Source: Avimonoglobus sp965151315 (GTDB taxonomy: Bacteria > Bacillota > Clostridia > UBA1381). Taken from it: a stretch of DNA of 32,151 nt. Below the pieces are notes generated by a model. It was not told where the DNA came from and ran no database searches. It was given only the letters and a program-made list of their open reading frames with translations. The stretch is from assembly GCA_965151315.1 (NCBI GenBank), contig CBCTZG010000032.1:1-32151 (forward strand). The letters are read 5' to 3'. Both the position numbers and the translations under genes were made by a program. Below are positions 7,001 to 15,510 of the stretch, piece after piece (the first letter of the stretch is position 1; every line of letters begins with the position of its first letter).

Positions 7001-7807
7001 TTAGGGCAGTTCCCAAAGGAGGCTTAGTTGCTTTTTATATTGCATGGGCGTGCAGGCGGTTTCCCGTTTGAAGACATAGGCCATATAGGACTGCGAAGAG
7101 AAGCCGCAGTCAAGCGCGATTTCAGAGAATGGTTTGTCCGTTGTGGCCAGCAGGAATTTGACGGCGCTGATGCGCTTGCTGAGCAAATACCCATGCGGTG
7201 TCTGCCCGGTAGACGCAAGAAAAAGATTATGAAAATAAATCCTGCTCAGATGGACATGGGCCGCGATATCGGCAAGTGTGATTTCATGGGTATAGTTTGC
7301 GTCAATAAATGCCATTGCCTGCTGTATTACCTGGGCATTCCCATGCCGGTGCGCAGCGGTGGCTGCGCTGATCCGGGCATCTTTCAGCAGGATAGATAAA
7401 ATTTCTAAAAATTTTGCAGCGGTGTTGATCCCATGGCTCCAATCGGGCAGTACATAGGCGGCAATCAAATCACAAAAGATTTTTTCCAGTTCATAAGCAT
7501 CGGCCGGCATATAGAAGTCCGCAACGGCATTTAGCATGGAGGCAAGTTCGGTGTCTTCTATAACGGCATGTATGTAATAGCATTTATGAGGCAGGTCGGT
7601 ATGCCGTATTTGCCCGGGCTTGGCACAGATGACGCAGCCCTTTTTAATTTGATATTTCCCGCTGCCGATATAGGAATAGCCGCCGTTTTCCAGCACAAGT
7701 TCAATTTCATACATAGATACCTTCCGCGGTTTGGTGGAAGGTATATTTTTATGCGCCAAAGCTGCATCATACACGCCGGCGTTGACAAGTTGCGGCATAA
7801 TACGCAT
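7001..7807 (-). CDS. AraC-family transcriptional regulator
   Basis: This has 268 residues. The N-terminal half is a cupin-like sensing domain ('GSGKYQIKKGCVICAKPGQ'). The C-terminal hundred residues are the double helix-turn-helix of the AraC/XylS family, with 'ITLADIAAHVHLSRIYFHNLF' split across helices one and two and 'SEIALDCGFSSQSYMAYVFK' in the second motif. GGGAGG lies before the ATG. It is transcribed away from the metallo-hydrolase gene at 7912, with a 104-base shared promoter region, so it most likely activates that sugar-acid and glycosidase cluster in response to a sugar ligand. A second, weaker possibility is control of cstA and the binding protein, which converge on it. Confidence 0.9.
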   Translation of the reverse strand: MRIMPQLVNAGVYDAALAHKNIPSTKPRKVSMYEIELVLENGGYSYIGSGKYQIKKGCVICAKPGQIRHTDLPHKCYYIHAVIEDTELASMLNAVADFYMPADAYELEKIFCDLIAAYVLPDWSHGINTAAKFLEILSILLKDARISAATAAHRHGNAQVIQQAMAFIDANYTHEITLADIAAHVHLSRIYFHNLFLASTGQTPHGYLLSKRISAVKFLLATTDKPFSEIALDCGFSSQSYMAYVFKRETACTPMQYKKQLSLLWELP

Positions 7808-7911
7808 AGAGATATCCTCCCTGGTAAAGTAATATTTCTAAAAAATATGATAACATTTTATCTGGAAGCTGTCAAGCGGATGTGGTAAAATATCCGCAAG
7901 AGGTGAGGAAG

Positions 7912-8589
7912 ATGCAAATAACATGGATCGGGCAGGCGGGACTGCTGATTGACACGGGAAAAATAAGAATCATGGTTGACCCATATCTATCGGATAGTGT
8001 CGCAAAGGTCAATCCAAAAAATTGGCGGCGGGTTCCGGTCAAAGAAGCGCTTTTTAAAGAAGCGCTTGATGTGATTGTGGTGACGCACGATCACCTTGAC
8101 CACCTTGATCCGGAAACATTGCCGAAGCTTTTGGACACAGAAAAGGCCTTGACTGTGCTTGCGCCGTATCACGCGTGGCAGAAGGCACAGAAATCCGGCG
8201 GCAATCACAACTACGTAATGTTTAACAGGGGGACCGTCTGGACGCAGGACGGCGTGTCATTCACGGCTGTCAAGGCGGAACATTCTGATCTGACGGCAAT
8301 TGGTTTGATTCTGGACGATGGCAGGGAAAAATTGTACATAACGGGCGATACGTTGTACAATACGGAAATTTTTAAAGACTTGCCAACGGATATTGACGCA
8401 GTATTCTTGCCGATAAATGGCGTAGGTAATAATATGAATATCACTGATGCCAAGCGGTTTGCTCGAAAAACGGGGGCGAAATGGGCGGTGCCCATACATT
8501 GGGGCATGTTTGACGCCCTTGATCCGGCGGACTTTGACCTTGACAATGCGGTTATACCAACCATATACGAAGAGGTGAAATACAAATGA
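7912..8589 (+). CDS. MBL-fold metallo-hydrolase, UlaG-like (possible lactonase)
   Basis: This has 225 residues. The start at 7912 is preferred over the GTG at 7882 because AGAGGTGA lies just upstream and 'MQITWIGQAGLLIDTG' is the normal family N-terminus. The metal motif HxHxDH is present as 'THDHLDHLD' (His59, His61, Asp63, His64), with later ligands in 'ITGDTLYN' and 'PIHWGMFD'. The closest characterised relative by pattern is UlaG, the L-ascorbate-6-phosphate lactonase; most of the subgroup has no known substrate. Its stop overlaps the start of the dehydratase gene by four bases, which implies translational coupling. In this setting a sugar lactone is a reasonable substrate, but that is inference. 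Confidence 0.85.
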   Translation: MQITWIGQAGLLIDTGKIRIMVDPYLSDSVAKVNPKNWRRVPVKEALFKEALDVIVVTHDHLDHLDPETLPKLLDTEKALTVLAPYHAWQKAQKSGGNHNYVMFNRGTVWTQDGVSFTAVKAEHSDLTAIGLILDDGREKLYITGDTLYNTEIFKDLPTDIDAVFLPINGVGNNMNITDAKRFARKTGAKWAVPIHWGMFDALDPADFDLDNAVIPTIYEEVKYK

Positions 8590-9746
8590 AGGTCACAGAT
8601 ATTAAAACCTTTGCAGTGGATTGTTTCCGTACAAACTGGATATTTGTCAAGGTTTATACGGATGAGGGCATTGACGGCGTCGGTGAAGCAACGTTGGAGT
8701 ATAAGGAAAAAGCGTTGATTGGCGCAGTGGAACATATTAAGGAGTATCTTACCGGCAAAAATCCCCTGGATATTGAGGCGCACTGGCACAATATTTACCG
8801 CGATGCATACTGGCGAGGCGGTGCGGTGCTGATGTCCGCTTTGTCCGCTGCGGAGATGGCGCTTTGGGACATTTTGGGCAAGCATCTTGGCGTGCCGGTT
8901 TACCAGCTGATGGGCGGCAAGGTGCATGACAAAGTGCGGATTTATGTCAACGGTTGGTTTGCGGGTGCAAAGACGCCCAAGGAATTTGGGGAAAAGGCCA
9001 AAATTGCTGTACAGAAGGGGATCACCGCAATGAAGTGGGATCCGTTTGGCAAGGCATATCTGGAGATTTCAAATAAGGAGCTGAACACTGCGCTCGAGTG
9101 TATCGCCGAGGTGCGGGCAGCGGTGGGGGATACGGTAGACCTGCTGATAGAGGGGCACGGGCGGTTTAACATTCCGACCGGGATTCGGATCGCAAAGGAG
9201 CTGGAGCAGTTTCATCCGATGTTCTTTGAAGAGCCCGTGCCGCCGGATAATCTGGAGGCGCTCAAGGCGGTGCGCGATAAGTCGCCGGTGGCAATTTCCG
9301 CAGGAGAGCGGCTGTATACACGCTGGGACTATAAGCGGATGTTTGATTTGATGGCGGCGGATTATATTCAGCCCGATATTTCACACGCGGGCGGGATCAT
9401 GGAACTAAAAAAGATCGCGGCAGAGGCAGAATGCCGATATATCCCGTTTGCACCGCACAATCCGTCCGGCCCTGTGGCAAATGCTGCAACGCTGCAGCTG
9501 GCGGCAAGCTGCCCCAACTTTTCTATTTTGGAGATTATGTATTCCGATGTGGCGTACCGCAAGGATGTCACGAACGAATGCCTGGAATATAAGGATGGCT
9601 TTATGAAGATCCCTGACAGGCCGGGGCTGGGTATTGAAATCAACGAGACGGAATGTCTTAAGCACCCGTATCAGCCGCATACCCTGCGGCATTATACAGG
9701 CGCGCTGACGGATATTCGTCCGCCGAAAACAGCATTTTATTTTTAG
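8586..9746 (+). CDS. Mandelate racemase/muconate lactonizing enzyme family dehydratase
   Basis: This 386-residue enolase-superfamily enzyme is of the galactonate-dehydratase-like type. Visible elements are the capping domain (about 1-115), then the barrel with likely Mg ligands Glu189 in 'LLIEGHGRF', Glu215 in 'FFEEPVPP' and Glu241 in 'ISAGERLY', and the general base or acid residues His191 and His291 ('APHNPSGP'). Such enzymes remove water from sugar acids to give 2-keto-3-deoxy acids. The first ligand is Glu where characterised D-galactonate dehydratases carry Asp, so the substrate may differ. The gene overlaps the metallo-hydrolase by four bases and is followed after eight bases by the dehydrogenase. 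No aldolase or kinase for the keto-acid product is in the window. Confidence 0.88.
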   Translation: MKVTDIKTFAVDCFRTNWIFVKVYTDEGIDGVGEATLEYKEKALIGAVEHIKEYLTGKNPLDIEAHWHNIYRDAYWRGGAVLMSALSAAEMALWDILGKHLGVPVYQLMGGKVHDKVRIYVNGWFAGAKTPKEFGEKAKIAVQKGITAMKWDPFGKAYLEISNKELNTALECIAEVRAAVGDTVDLLIEGHGRFNIPTGIRIAKELEQFHPMFFEEPVPPDNLEALKAVRDKSPVAISAGERLYTRWDYKRMFDLMAADYIQPDISHAGGIMELKKIAAEAECRYIPFAPHNPSGPVANAATLQLAASCPNFSILEIMYSDVAYRKDVTNECLEYKDGFMKIPDRPGLGIEINETECLKHPYQPHTLRHYTGALTDIRPPKTAFYF

Positions 9747-9754
9747 GAGGCAAT

Positions 9755-10525
9755 ATGATGCAGAAATCAGTATTTATTACGGGCGCAACGGTCAATACGG
9801 GACTGGGTATTGCGGAACGGTTTGGCCGGGAGGGCTATAACCTATTTCTGGGGAGCCGCAGCGCGGCAAAAGCGGAGCAGACCGCAAAAGAATTGTCGAA
9901 AAAATACGGTGTTTTTGCCAAGGGCTATGGGATGAAAATTTTTGATGAAATGGATGTCAAGGCGATTTTTGCGGATATAAAAAAGCTGGGGTATTCGGTT
10001 GATTGTCTGGTGCTGAATGCGGCGAATTTTGGAATCCGCCAGCAGTTTTTCGATGTGCCGGCAGAAGAATTCATGGATGTCATCAACACAAACGTCGGCT
10101 GGAACTTTATGCTGTCGCGGCAGGCGGCGATACAAATGAGGGAAAAGGGCGGCGGGTCAATCGTATTTATCAATTCGAATACGGCGTACCGGGCTATTCC
10201 GGACCGGGTATCCTATAGCGCTTCCAAATCGGGTGCCCTTGGTATGATGCGCGCTATGGCGCTTGATTTAGGAAAGTATCATATACGGGTAAACGCAGTA
10301 CTGCCCGGCATGATAAAGACGGACCGCTGGGAGCAGAATTATAACGATTGCAGGAATGCGCTTTCCAACTATACGCCGCTGGGAGATATTGCAGATTTTG
10401 AGGATATTGCAAACGCGGCGTGGTATTTGGGCAGCGATCAGTCCAAAAATACCACCGGCGCGGAGCTTGTAGTGGACGGCGGGAACATGATCCAGCTTTA
10501 TCCGATTGTGGATAAGGGATTATAA
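9755..10525 (+). CDS. SDR-family oxidoreductase
   Basis: This classical short-chain dehydrogenase has 256 residues. The cofactor motif is 'TGATVNTGLGIA' (a variant of TGxxxGxG with Asn-Thr), then 'LNAANFG' (the NNAG position), and the catalytic Ser141, Tyr154 and Lys158 in 'SYSASKSG'. 'LPGMIKTD' and 'VVDGG' near the end fit the family. These enzymes oxidise or reduce sugars, sugar acids or keto-deoxy acids with NAD(P). Two ATGs (9755 and 9758) follow AGGAGG; the second has the better spacing. It sits eight bases after the dehydratase, so they belong to one operon. A role as the sugar dehydrogenase that makes the lactone, or as a 2-keto-3-deoxy acid dehydrogenase, is likely but not proven. Confidence 0.87.
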   Translation: MMQKSVFITGATVNTGLGIAERFGREGYNLFLGSRSAAKAEQTAKELSKKYGVFAKGYGMKIFDEMDVKAIFADIKKLGYSVDCLVLNAANFGIRQQFFDVPAEEFMDVINTNVGWNFMLSRQAAIQMREKGGGSIVFINSNTAYRAIPDRVSYSASKSGALGMMRAMALDLGKYHIRVNAVLPGMIKTDRWEQNYNDCRNALSNYTPLGDIADFEDIANAAWYLGSDQSKNTTGAELVVDGGNMIQLYPIVDKGL

Positions 10526-10671
10526 GATTAAAAGAAATGAAAATAGATTGGAAAAAAGAGGAAGTGGTGTAGACCATGAATCGAAAAGACGTTTATGGCG
10601 CAGCAGGGGACAGGGAAGGAGCAAAAGAACAAAGAAAACCGGAAAAATATTATATGGAAGGATGAAAGGAA

Positions 10672-12078
10672 ATGGAGCAGCTTAAAAAGATAGGAAAAAT
10701 CCAGCCCAAGCAATCAAATGAAATTTCTTTTTCGAAGATCAGTCTTGGTTTTGAAAAACTTGACCGGGACGTGTTTGATCCTGAGAAAGCCTATGACCAA
10801 GTTGCCGCATGCGGTGTAAAAAAGGCGCGGATACAATCCGGCTGGGCGCGGACGGAGAAAGAAAAAGGAATATATGATTTTGCGTGGTTCGATGCGATCA
10901 TTGACAATCTGACCGCGCGCGGGATTGAGCCGTGGATATGCCTGTGCTATGGAAACCCGATTTATACCGAAGCTGCCAGACAGGTATTTGGCGCAGTCGG
11001 ATGCCCGCCCATATTTACACAGGAGGAAAAAGCGGCCTGGCTGAATTATGTAAAAGCCGTTGTCAGAAGGTACAAGGGAAAGGTTCGGTATTTTGAAGTG
11101 TGGAACGAGCCGGACGGGATTTGGTGCTGGAAGCATGGCGTTAATGCTGAAGAGCTGGGCAAGTTTACCCTTGCAACCGCTAAGGCGGTCAAAGAGGAGC
11201 ATCCAGGCGCGAAAACGATTGGGGGCGTTATATGTAAGCGAAGGATAGACTTTCTGAATACTGCATTTCAAACGGGAATGGGGGAATACCTGGACTTTAT
11301 ATCCTTTCATGAATACACGCACGACGAGCGGAATGTATTTGAAAAAGTGGAAAGTTACAGAGCACTGGCAAAGCTGTACAATCCTGATATTGAGCTGATA
11401 CAGGGCGAATCGGGTTCACAGTCTAGGAGCAACGGCAATGGCGCTTTAAGAACGGGCGCCTGGACAGAGGAAATACAGGCGAAACAGCTTGCGCGCCATA
11501 CGGTTGCGGATTTGCTTACAGAGGTGCATTTTACCTCATACTTTTCCTGTATCGATATGATTGAGGCGCTGAACGGTGATGTCAATGATAAAACGTCCTA
11601 CCTTGATTACGGATATTTTGGAATATTAGGTGCAGATTTTGACGAGAATGGGAAATCAACGGGTGAATATTATAGAAAGCCTTCGTACTATGTGCTTCAG
11701 AATATTTGTTCTGTCTTTGCAGAAGCATTTTGCGTATGCAGGCAGCCAATTTTTGTCCATCCTATGTATTCTGATAGAAAATTCGAAAACCAGCCGCATC
11801 GATACGAAATAACATCCGGCTCATTTGCCCGGGAGGGCGGCAAGGCTTTTGTATACTGGTACCCAAGCAATATAATGACCACAAGCTACCAGTCCTCTAT
11901 TACACTTGAATTTTATACAGAGTATACGGATATCCAATTGGTTGACATCATGGACGGTTCTGTTTATGAAATCCCTGTATCCATGATGGAGGATAAAGGG
12001 GATGGCGTATATGTAATCAAAGAACTGCCAATTAAGGATACGCCGCTTATTCTCACATTTGGAAATTTTTTAATATAA
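10672..12078 (+). CDS. Clan GH-A glycoside hydrolase, GH39-like, cytoplasmic
   Basis: This has 468 residues and no signal peptide, so it acts inside the cell. The barrel shows 'YFEVWNEPDG' with acid/base Glu146 and 'ELIQGESGSQ' with the nucleophile Glu246, the spacing expected of a retaining clan GH-A enzyme. A small beta-sandwich domain (about 370-468) follows. The pattern is nearest to GH39 beta-xylosidases and similar families, but I cannot place it in a family with certainty. AAAGGAA lies just before the ATG. It follows the dehydrogenase after 146 bases, which hold no convincing gene. It probably trims imported oligosaccharides and feeds the enzymes encoded upstream. Confidence 0.75.
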   Translation: MEQLKKIGKIQPKQSNEISFSKISLGFEKLDRDVFDPEKAYDQVAACGVKKARIQSGWARTEKEKGIYDFAWFDAIIDNLTARGIEPWICLCYGNPIYTEAARQVFGAVGCPPIFTQEEKAAWLNYVKAVVRRYKGKVRYFEVWNEPDGIWCWKHGVNAEELGKFTLATAKAVKEEHPGAKTIGGVICKRRIDFLNTAFQTGMGEYLDFISFHEYTHDERNVFEKVESYRALAKLYNPDIELIQGESGSQSRSNGNGALRTGAWTEEIQAKQLARHTVADLLTEVHFTSYFSCIDMIEALNGDVNDKTSYLDYGYFGILGADFDENGKSTGEYYRKPSYYVLQNICSVFAEAFCVCRQPIFVHPMYSDRKFENQPHRYEITSGSFAREGGKAFVYWYPSNIMTTSYQSSITLEFYTEYTDIQLVDIMDGSVYEIPVSMMEDKGDGVYVIKELPIKDTPLILTFGNFLI

Positions 12079-12112
12079 ATTAGGCCCTTTGCATCGCCGT
12101 CGGAAAAACAGT

Positions 12113-12137
12113 ATCCGGTGGATTTAACCGGATTTTT
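12113..12137 (+). terminator. Small intrinsic terminator or attenuator
   Basis: ATCCGGT (12113-12119) pairs perfectly with ACCGGAT (12127-12133) over a 7-base loop, and TTTT follows. It lies between the two glycosidase genes, so it may lower rather than stop expression of the downstream GH3 gene. Confidence 0.45.
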
Positions 12138-12159
12138 GAAAGTGAGATGTACATAAATC

Positions 12160-13743
12160 ATGATAGATATCAATACTTTAACGATTGAGCAAAAAATATT
12201 GCAGACCAAAGTCGCCCGTATCAAAAAGGGAAAAAAGCTGGCCGACAAGCCGGGCGCAGCGTTCTTCTTTGGGGAGATTATCACAGAGCCGGATGATGCG
12301 GGGCTCAATGAACTGCGTGGCTATGTTGAGGAGGTTTATGCGGATGCAGATATCCCGCCGCTGATCACCTCGGATTTTGAAAATGGCTGCGGCAGTATGG
12401 TGAAGGGATTAACACAGATGCCATATCTTATGGGGCTCGGTGCGGCTAATGACGCGCAGCTCGCGTATGACTACGGCAAGGCAACTGCACTTGAAGCGAG
12501 ATCGGTTGGTGCAAACTGGTCGTTTTCGCCGGTGGCGGATTTGAACATCAACCGCAGGAATCCGCTTGTTAACGTCAGGGCGATGACGGACGACGCCGGG
12601 CTGGCGGTGAGGCTGCTGCCTCAGGTTGTGCGTGGCATGCAGGAGAATGGCCTGGCCGCATGCGCAAAGCATTTTCCGGGGGACGGTCTTGATTACCGTG
12701 ACCAGCATATCGTCCCAACGCAGAATACCTTGTCCTTTGAAGACTGGAAGAGGATGTCCGGCAAGGTGTTTAAAGCGCTGATTGAAAGCGGCGTCGATTC
12801 CATTATGGCAGGGCACATCAGTCTGCCTTCGTATCAAAAAGAGCGGGATGATGCGTTTGGTAAGCCATATCCTGCGACCCTTTCCCGCGAGCTGATAACC
12901 GGCCTATTGAAAGGTGAACTTGGCTTTAACGGGGTTGTTGTCACGGATGCGCTTGGGATGGGCGGCTTTAATTGTTGGTATGATACAAAGGAGCAAGCGG
13001 AAATTGAAGCCTTCCGTGCAGGATGTGATATGATGCTTTGGCCGTCAGCGCAGTATGTGAAAAATATGAAAAAAGCAATAGAGAGCGGCTATATCAGCAT
13101 GGAAAGACTTGACGATGCCGTATCCAGGATTCTCGCATTAAAGGAAAAACGGGGGCTGTTTTGCAGCGGTTATAAAAAGTTCAAGCCTCTGACTGCAGAA
13201 GGAGCGGCGTTTGTCAAAGAGACCCAGAGAAAGGTGTCGGCCAAGGCGGTCACCCTTTTGAGAGACAGGCAGAAGCTGCTGCCGATTGATACCTCCAAGG
13301 TTAAAACGGTGCTGCTGGTACCGGTGGTAAACCACGAACCGTCAATTGCGGTTGCAGAACATCTGCGCGATGCGCTTGCAGCGCGCGGGCTTACGGTTCT
13401 ATACAAGATGCAGATGCAGGCTGACGAATTTCAGCGCTTGGCCGAGAAAGCCGATTTGATCCTATATGCGATGTTTTCGCGCCCGTTCCGGCCAATTGGC
13501 TTTTTGGACTACTATGGCGCAGAAGCTTTCAAACTGCAGGAATCGCTGAATGCCGGCAGAAGAAAAACAATTTGTGTTTCGTTTGGATCACCGTACTTTT
13601 TTGAACAGTATTTTGAGCATGCAGAAACCTTTGTCAATGCGTATTCTATGCTCAATACGGCAGTTGATGCATTTGTGCGCGGTGCTTTCGGTGAGAGCGG
13701 GTTTTATGATTTTTCGCCGGTGAAATTGATGGAAAAACTTTAG
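12160..13743 (+). CDS. GH3 glycoside hydrolase, NagZ-type subgroup
   Basis: This has 527 residues and no signal peptide. The GH3 barrel carries 'CAKHFPGDG' followed by 'DQH' (Asp181-Gln-His183), the Asp-His pair that beta-N-acetylhexosaminidase (NagZ-like) members use as acid/base, and the nucleophile Asp263 in 'VVTDALGMGG'. A GH3 C-terminal sandwich-like part follows ('RKVSAKAVTLLRD' onward). In NagZ itself the motif is KHFPGHG; here the second His is Asp175. The ribosome binding site is weak, and a small terminator-like hairpin lies upstream. It ends the rightward cluster. Substrates could be beta-N-acetylglucosaminides or other beta-glycosides; this subgroup also includes phosphorylases. 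Confidence 0.85.
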   Translation: MIDINTLTIEQKILQTKVARIKKGKKLADKPGAAFFFGEIITEPDDAGLNELRGYVEEVYADADIPPLITSDFENGCGSMVKGLTQMPYLMGLGAANDAQLAYDYGKATALEARSVGANWSFSPVADLNINRRNPLVNVRAMTDDAGLAVRLLPQVVRGMQENGLAACAKHFPGDGLDYRDQHIVPTQNTLSFEDWKRMSGKVFKALIESGVDSIMAGHISLPSYQKERDDAFGKPYPATLSRELITGLLKGELGFNGVVVTDALGMGGFNCWYDTKEQAEIEAFRAGCDMMLWPSAQYVKNMKKAIESGYISMERLDDAVSRILALKEKRGLFCSGYKKFKPLTAEGAAFVKETQRKVSAKAVTLLRDRQKLLPIDTSKVKTVLLVPVVNHEPSIAVAEHLRDALAARGLTVLYKMQMQADEFQRLAEKADLILYAMFSRPFRPIGFLDYYGAEAFKLQESLNAGRRKTICVSFGSPYFFEQYFEHAETFVNAYSMLNTAVDAFVRGAFGESGFYDFSPVKLMEKL

Positions 13744-13765
13744 GAATTATATGATGGATGAATGA

Positions 13766-13781
13766 GCAGATTGTAATCTGC
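13766..13781. repeat. 16-base palindrome in convergent intergenic region
   Basis: GCAGATT and AATCTGC (13766-13772 and 13775-13781) form a perfect 7-bp inverted repeat with a 2-base centre. It lies 23 bases after the GH3 stop and before the terminators. It may help to end transcription or bind a dimeric protein. Confidence 0.5.
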
Positions 13782-13837
13782 AGCAATGCCAAACATATCC
13801 GGAGGCACTAATACCGGGTTCAATGAAGCAAAAAAGA

Positions 13838-13861
13838 AGCCGCCGTAAGAGACCGGCGGCT
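13838..13861 (-). terminator. Intrinsic terminator for the leftward YesM/YesN operon
   Basis: AGCCGCCG (13838-13845) pairs perfectly with CGGCGGCT (13854-13861). On the minus strand the stem is followed by a T-rich run (TCTTTTTT), as expected for an intrinsic terminator of the response-regulator transcript. Confidence 0.65.
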
Positions 13862-13893
13862 GCAACAAAAGGATATAAAAAGCCACACAAAAG

Positions 13894-13916
13894 CCGGGAG
13901 CAGATCCCGGTTTTTT
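13894..13916 (+). terminator. Intrinsic terminator for rightward transcripts
   Basis: CCGGGA (13894-13899) pairs with TCCCGG (13905-13910), and six T residues follow at 13911-13916. A-rich sequence precedes it, so it may work on both strands. With the previous hairpin it insulates the converging GH3 and yesN-type genes. Confidence 0.7.
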
Positions 13917-13929
13917 CCTTTGGCAGGAT

Positions 13930-15477
13930 TTATGAGCCGGAGGGATAGTTCTCTGACTGCCTCCTGTAATTGGATGGGGTTATATGCTCAAATTTTTCAA
14001 AAACCGTAACGAAGTACTTGAAGTCTTTGTAGCCGACCGCTTCCGCTATGGCCGATATGGTGAGATCGGTCGTTTCCAAAAGCCTTTTGGCGTTAGAAAT
14101 GCGCAAGTGGTTTAAGTAGGTATTAAAGGATTTTCCGGTCTTTGATTTAAACAGCCTTCCCAGATAAGCGCTGTTCATGTAAAAATTATCCGCAATGCTC
14201 TGGAGATTGATGCTTGTATCATAATTTTTATGTATATATTCCAAGATGCTGGAAAAAAGGGTGGAAGAGCCCTTTTTTCGTTCGCTGCTAATGGTGTTTA
14301 TAATGTCCCTGAAAAAGGCGAGTAAAAATGCCCTTGTCTTGGAAAGCGTTATATTTTTAGCCTTATTGAACTCCACGAAAAGCGACATATACCTCGTCGC
14401 GGCGTCTCCCGACCGGATAAGCTTGATCGAGGACATGACAATGGTATTGATATACAAAGAAACCGAGCTGAGAAGTATCTCTTCGTCTGCCAGCATGTCG
14501 CAGAAAGCGTTGATATACTGCGTGGTAAGCTCGATATTAGCCTGTTTTGCCGAGAAGAAAATAAGGTCGATAATATTCATATCACGCAGGTTCTTGTTCC
14601 CGGCTGAGGGGACCGCACTGTTATAATCAAAAATGGATTCGCTGTCGTTATAAAATTTTTTCAGCCGGAGTATATCAATCGATTTTTTAGACTCTGAAAG
14701 ATCTGCCGCCGAATCCAGAGCCTTGCCTATCAGGATGGAACACACGGCAGCCTTTTGCTGCGCAAGCTCATGCAAAAGGGTGTCTGCGAAACTGCGGGGG
14801 TTTACAAACCTGCAGGAGTTGCCGAAAAATAATACTGCGTGGAGCTCACTGATGGAACTATCCAGGATAATGCATTCATTGTCTGGAACGCCGGTCTTAC
14901 TGATACAGTTCTGTATTATGGGCGTTGCCGAACTGCTGCCGCTGTGTGAAAAGTCGAATACGTTTGCGCTGGTATCGGCAATTACAGAAATATAGCAGCA
15001 GGAGTTGTTAAAAAGCGGCGCGGCATTAGAGTCGGAGCCGGGGGTGTTATCCAGAAGCGCTGTGATACGGTTTTTTAAATAATAATTATTGACCTCGTTT
15101 TGCCGTTCAATATCCTCTTTTATCGAATCTAGAATATTTAAAAGCTCGATTTCATCAACAGGCTTGAGAAGGTAGCCGCTGACGCCGGCCTTAATGGCTT
15201 GCTGCGCATATTCAAAATCGTTATATCCGCTCAGTATGATAAATTTGATATGGCTGTTGAAGCTGCGAACGCGCTCCAAAAGCTCCAGGCCGCTCATCTT
15301 GGGCATGTTTATGTCTATTATGGCTATGTCAGGCGAATATTTGGTTATACAATCGAGTGCTTCTTCCCCGTCGGCGGCGTATCTGCTGAGCTTGAAATCC
15401 GTTTGATCCCAGTCAAGCAAATATTTAAAGCCTTCCCTGATGATTTCTTCATCGTCCGCAACCAAAATATCGTACAT
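13930..15477 (-). CDS. YesN-type response regulator (REC + AraC HTH)
   Basis: This has 515 residues. The receiver domain covers about 1-120, with the acidic pair Asp8-Asp9, the phosphorylated Asp55 in 'IIDINMPKMSG' and 'YLLKPVDE' carrying the conserved lysine. A long middle region of roughly 280 residues follows, then an AraC-type double helix-turn-helix ('INLQSIADNFYMNSAYLGRLFK' in two helices and 'ISAIAEAVGYKDFKYF'). This is the YesN architecture that activates carbohydrate uptake and degradation genes. It lies 33 bases downstream of the kinase gene on the same strand and so is its partner. Its likely targets are the esterase and transporter operons to the right. Confidence 0.93.
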   Translation of the reverse strand: MYDILVADDEEIIREGFKYLLDWDQTDFKLSRYAADGEEALDCITKYSPDIAIIDINMPKMSGLELLERVRSFNSHIKFIILSGYNDFEYAQQAIKAGVSGYLLKPVDEIELLNILDSIKEDIERQNEVNNYYLKNRITALLDNTPGSDSNAAPLFNNSCCYISVIADTSANVFDFSHSGSSSATPIIQNCISKTGVPDNECIILDSSISELHAVLFFGNSCRFVNPRSFADTLLHELAQQKAAVCSILIGKALDSAADLSESKKSIDILRLKKFYNDSESIFDYNSAVPSAGNKNLRDMNIIDLIFFSAKQANIELTTQYINAFCDMLADEEILLSSVSLYINTIVMSSIKLIRSGDAATRYMSLFVEFNKAKNITLSKTRAFLLAFFRDIINTISSERKKGSSTLFSSILEYIHKNYDTSINLQSIADNFYMNSAYLGRLFKSKTGKSFNTYLNHLRISNAKRLLETTDLTISAIAEAVGYKDFKYFVTVFEKFEHITPSNYRRQSENYPSGS

Positions 15478-15510
15478 ACTGTGCTATCTCCTTTCCCTGC
15501 GGATAAGGCA

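Noticed and set aside
10576..10665. 29-codon frame in the gap before the GH39-like gene
   Set aside because: The composition is Lys/Glu/Arg-rich, the ribosome binding site is poor and there is no known pattern; it is probably chance.
13823..13948. 41-codon Arg/Lys-rich frame between the converging genes
   Set aside because: It runs straight through two terminator hairpins and into the end of the response-regulator gene; its composition reflects those hairpins.
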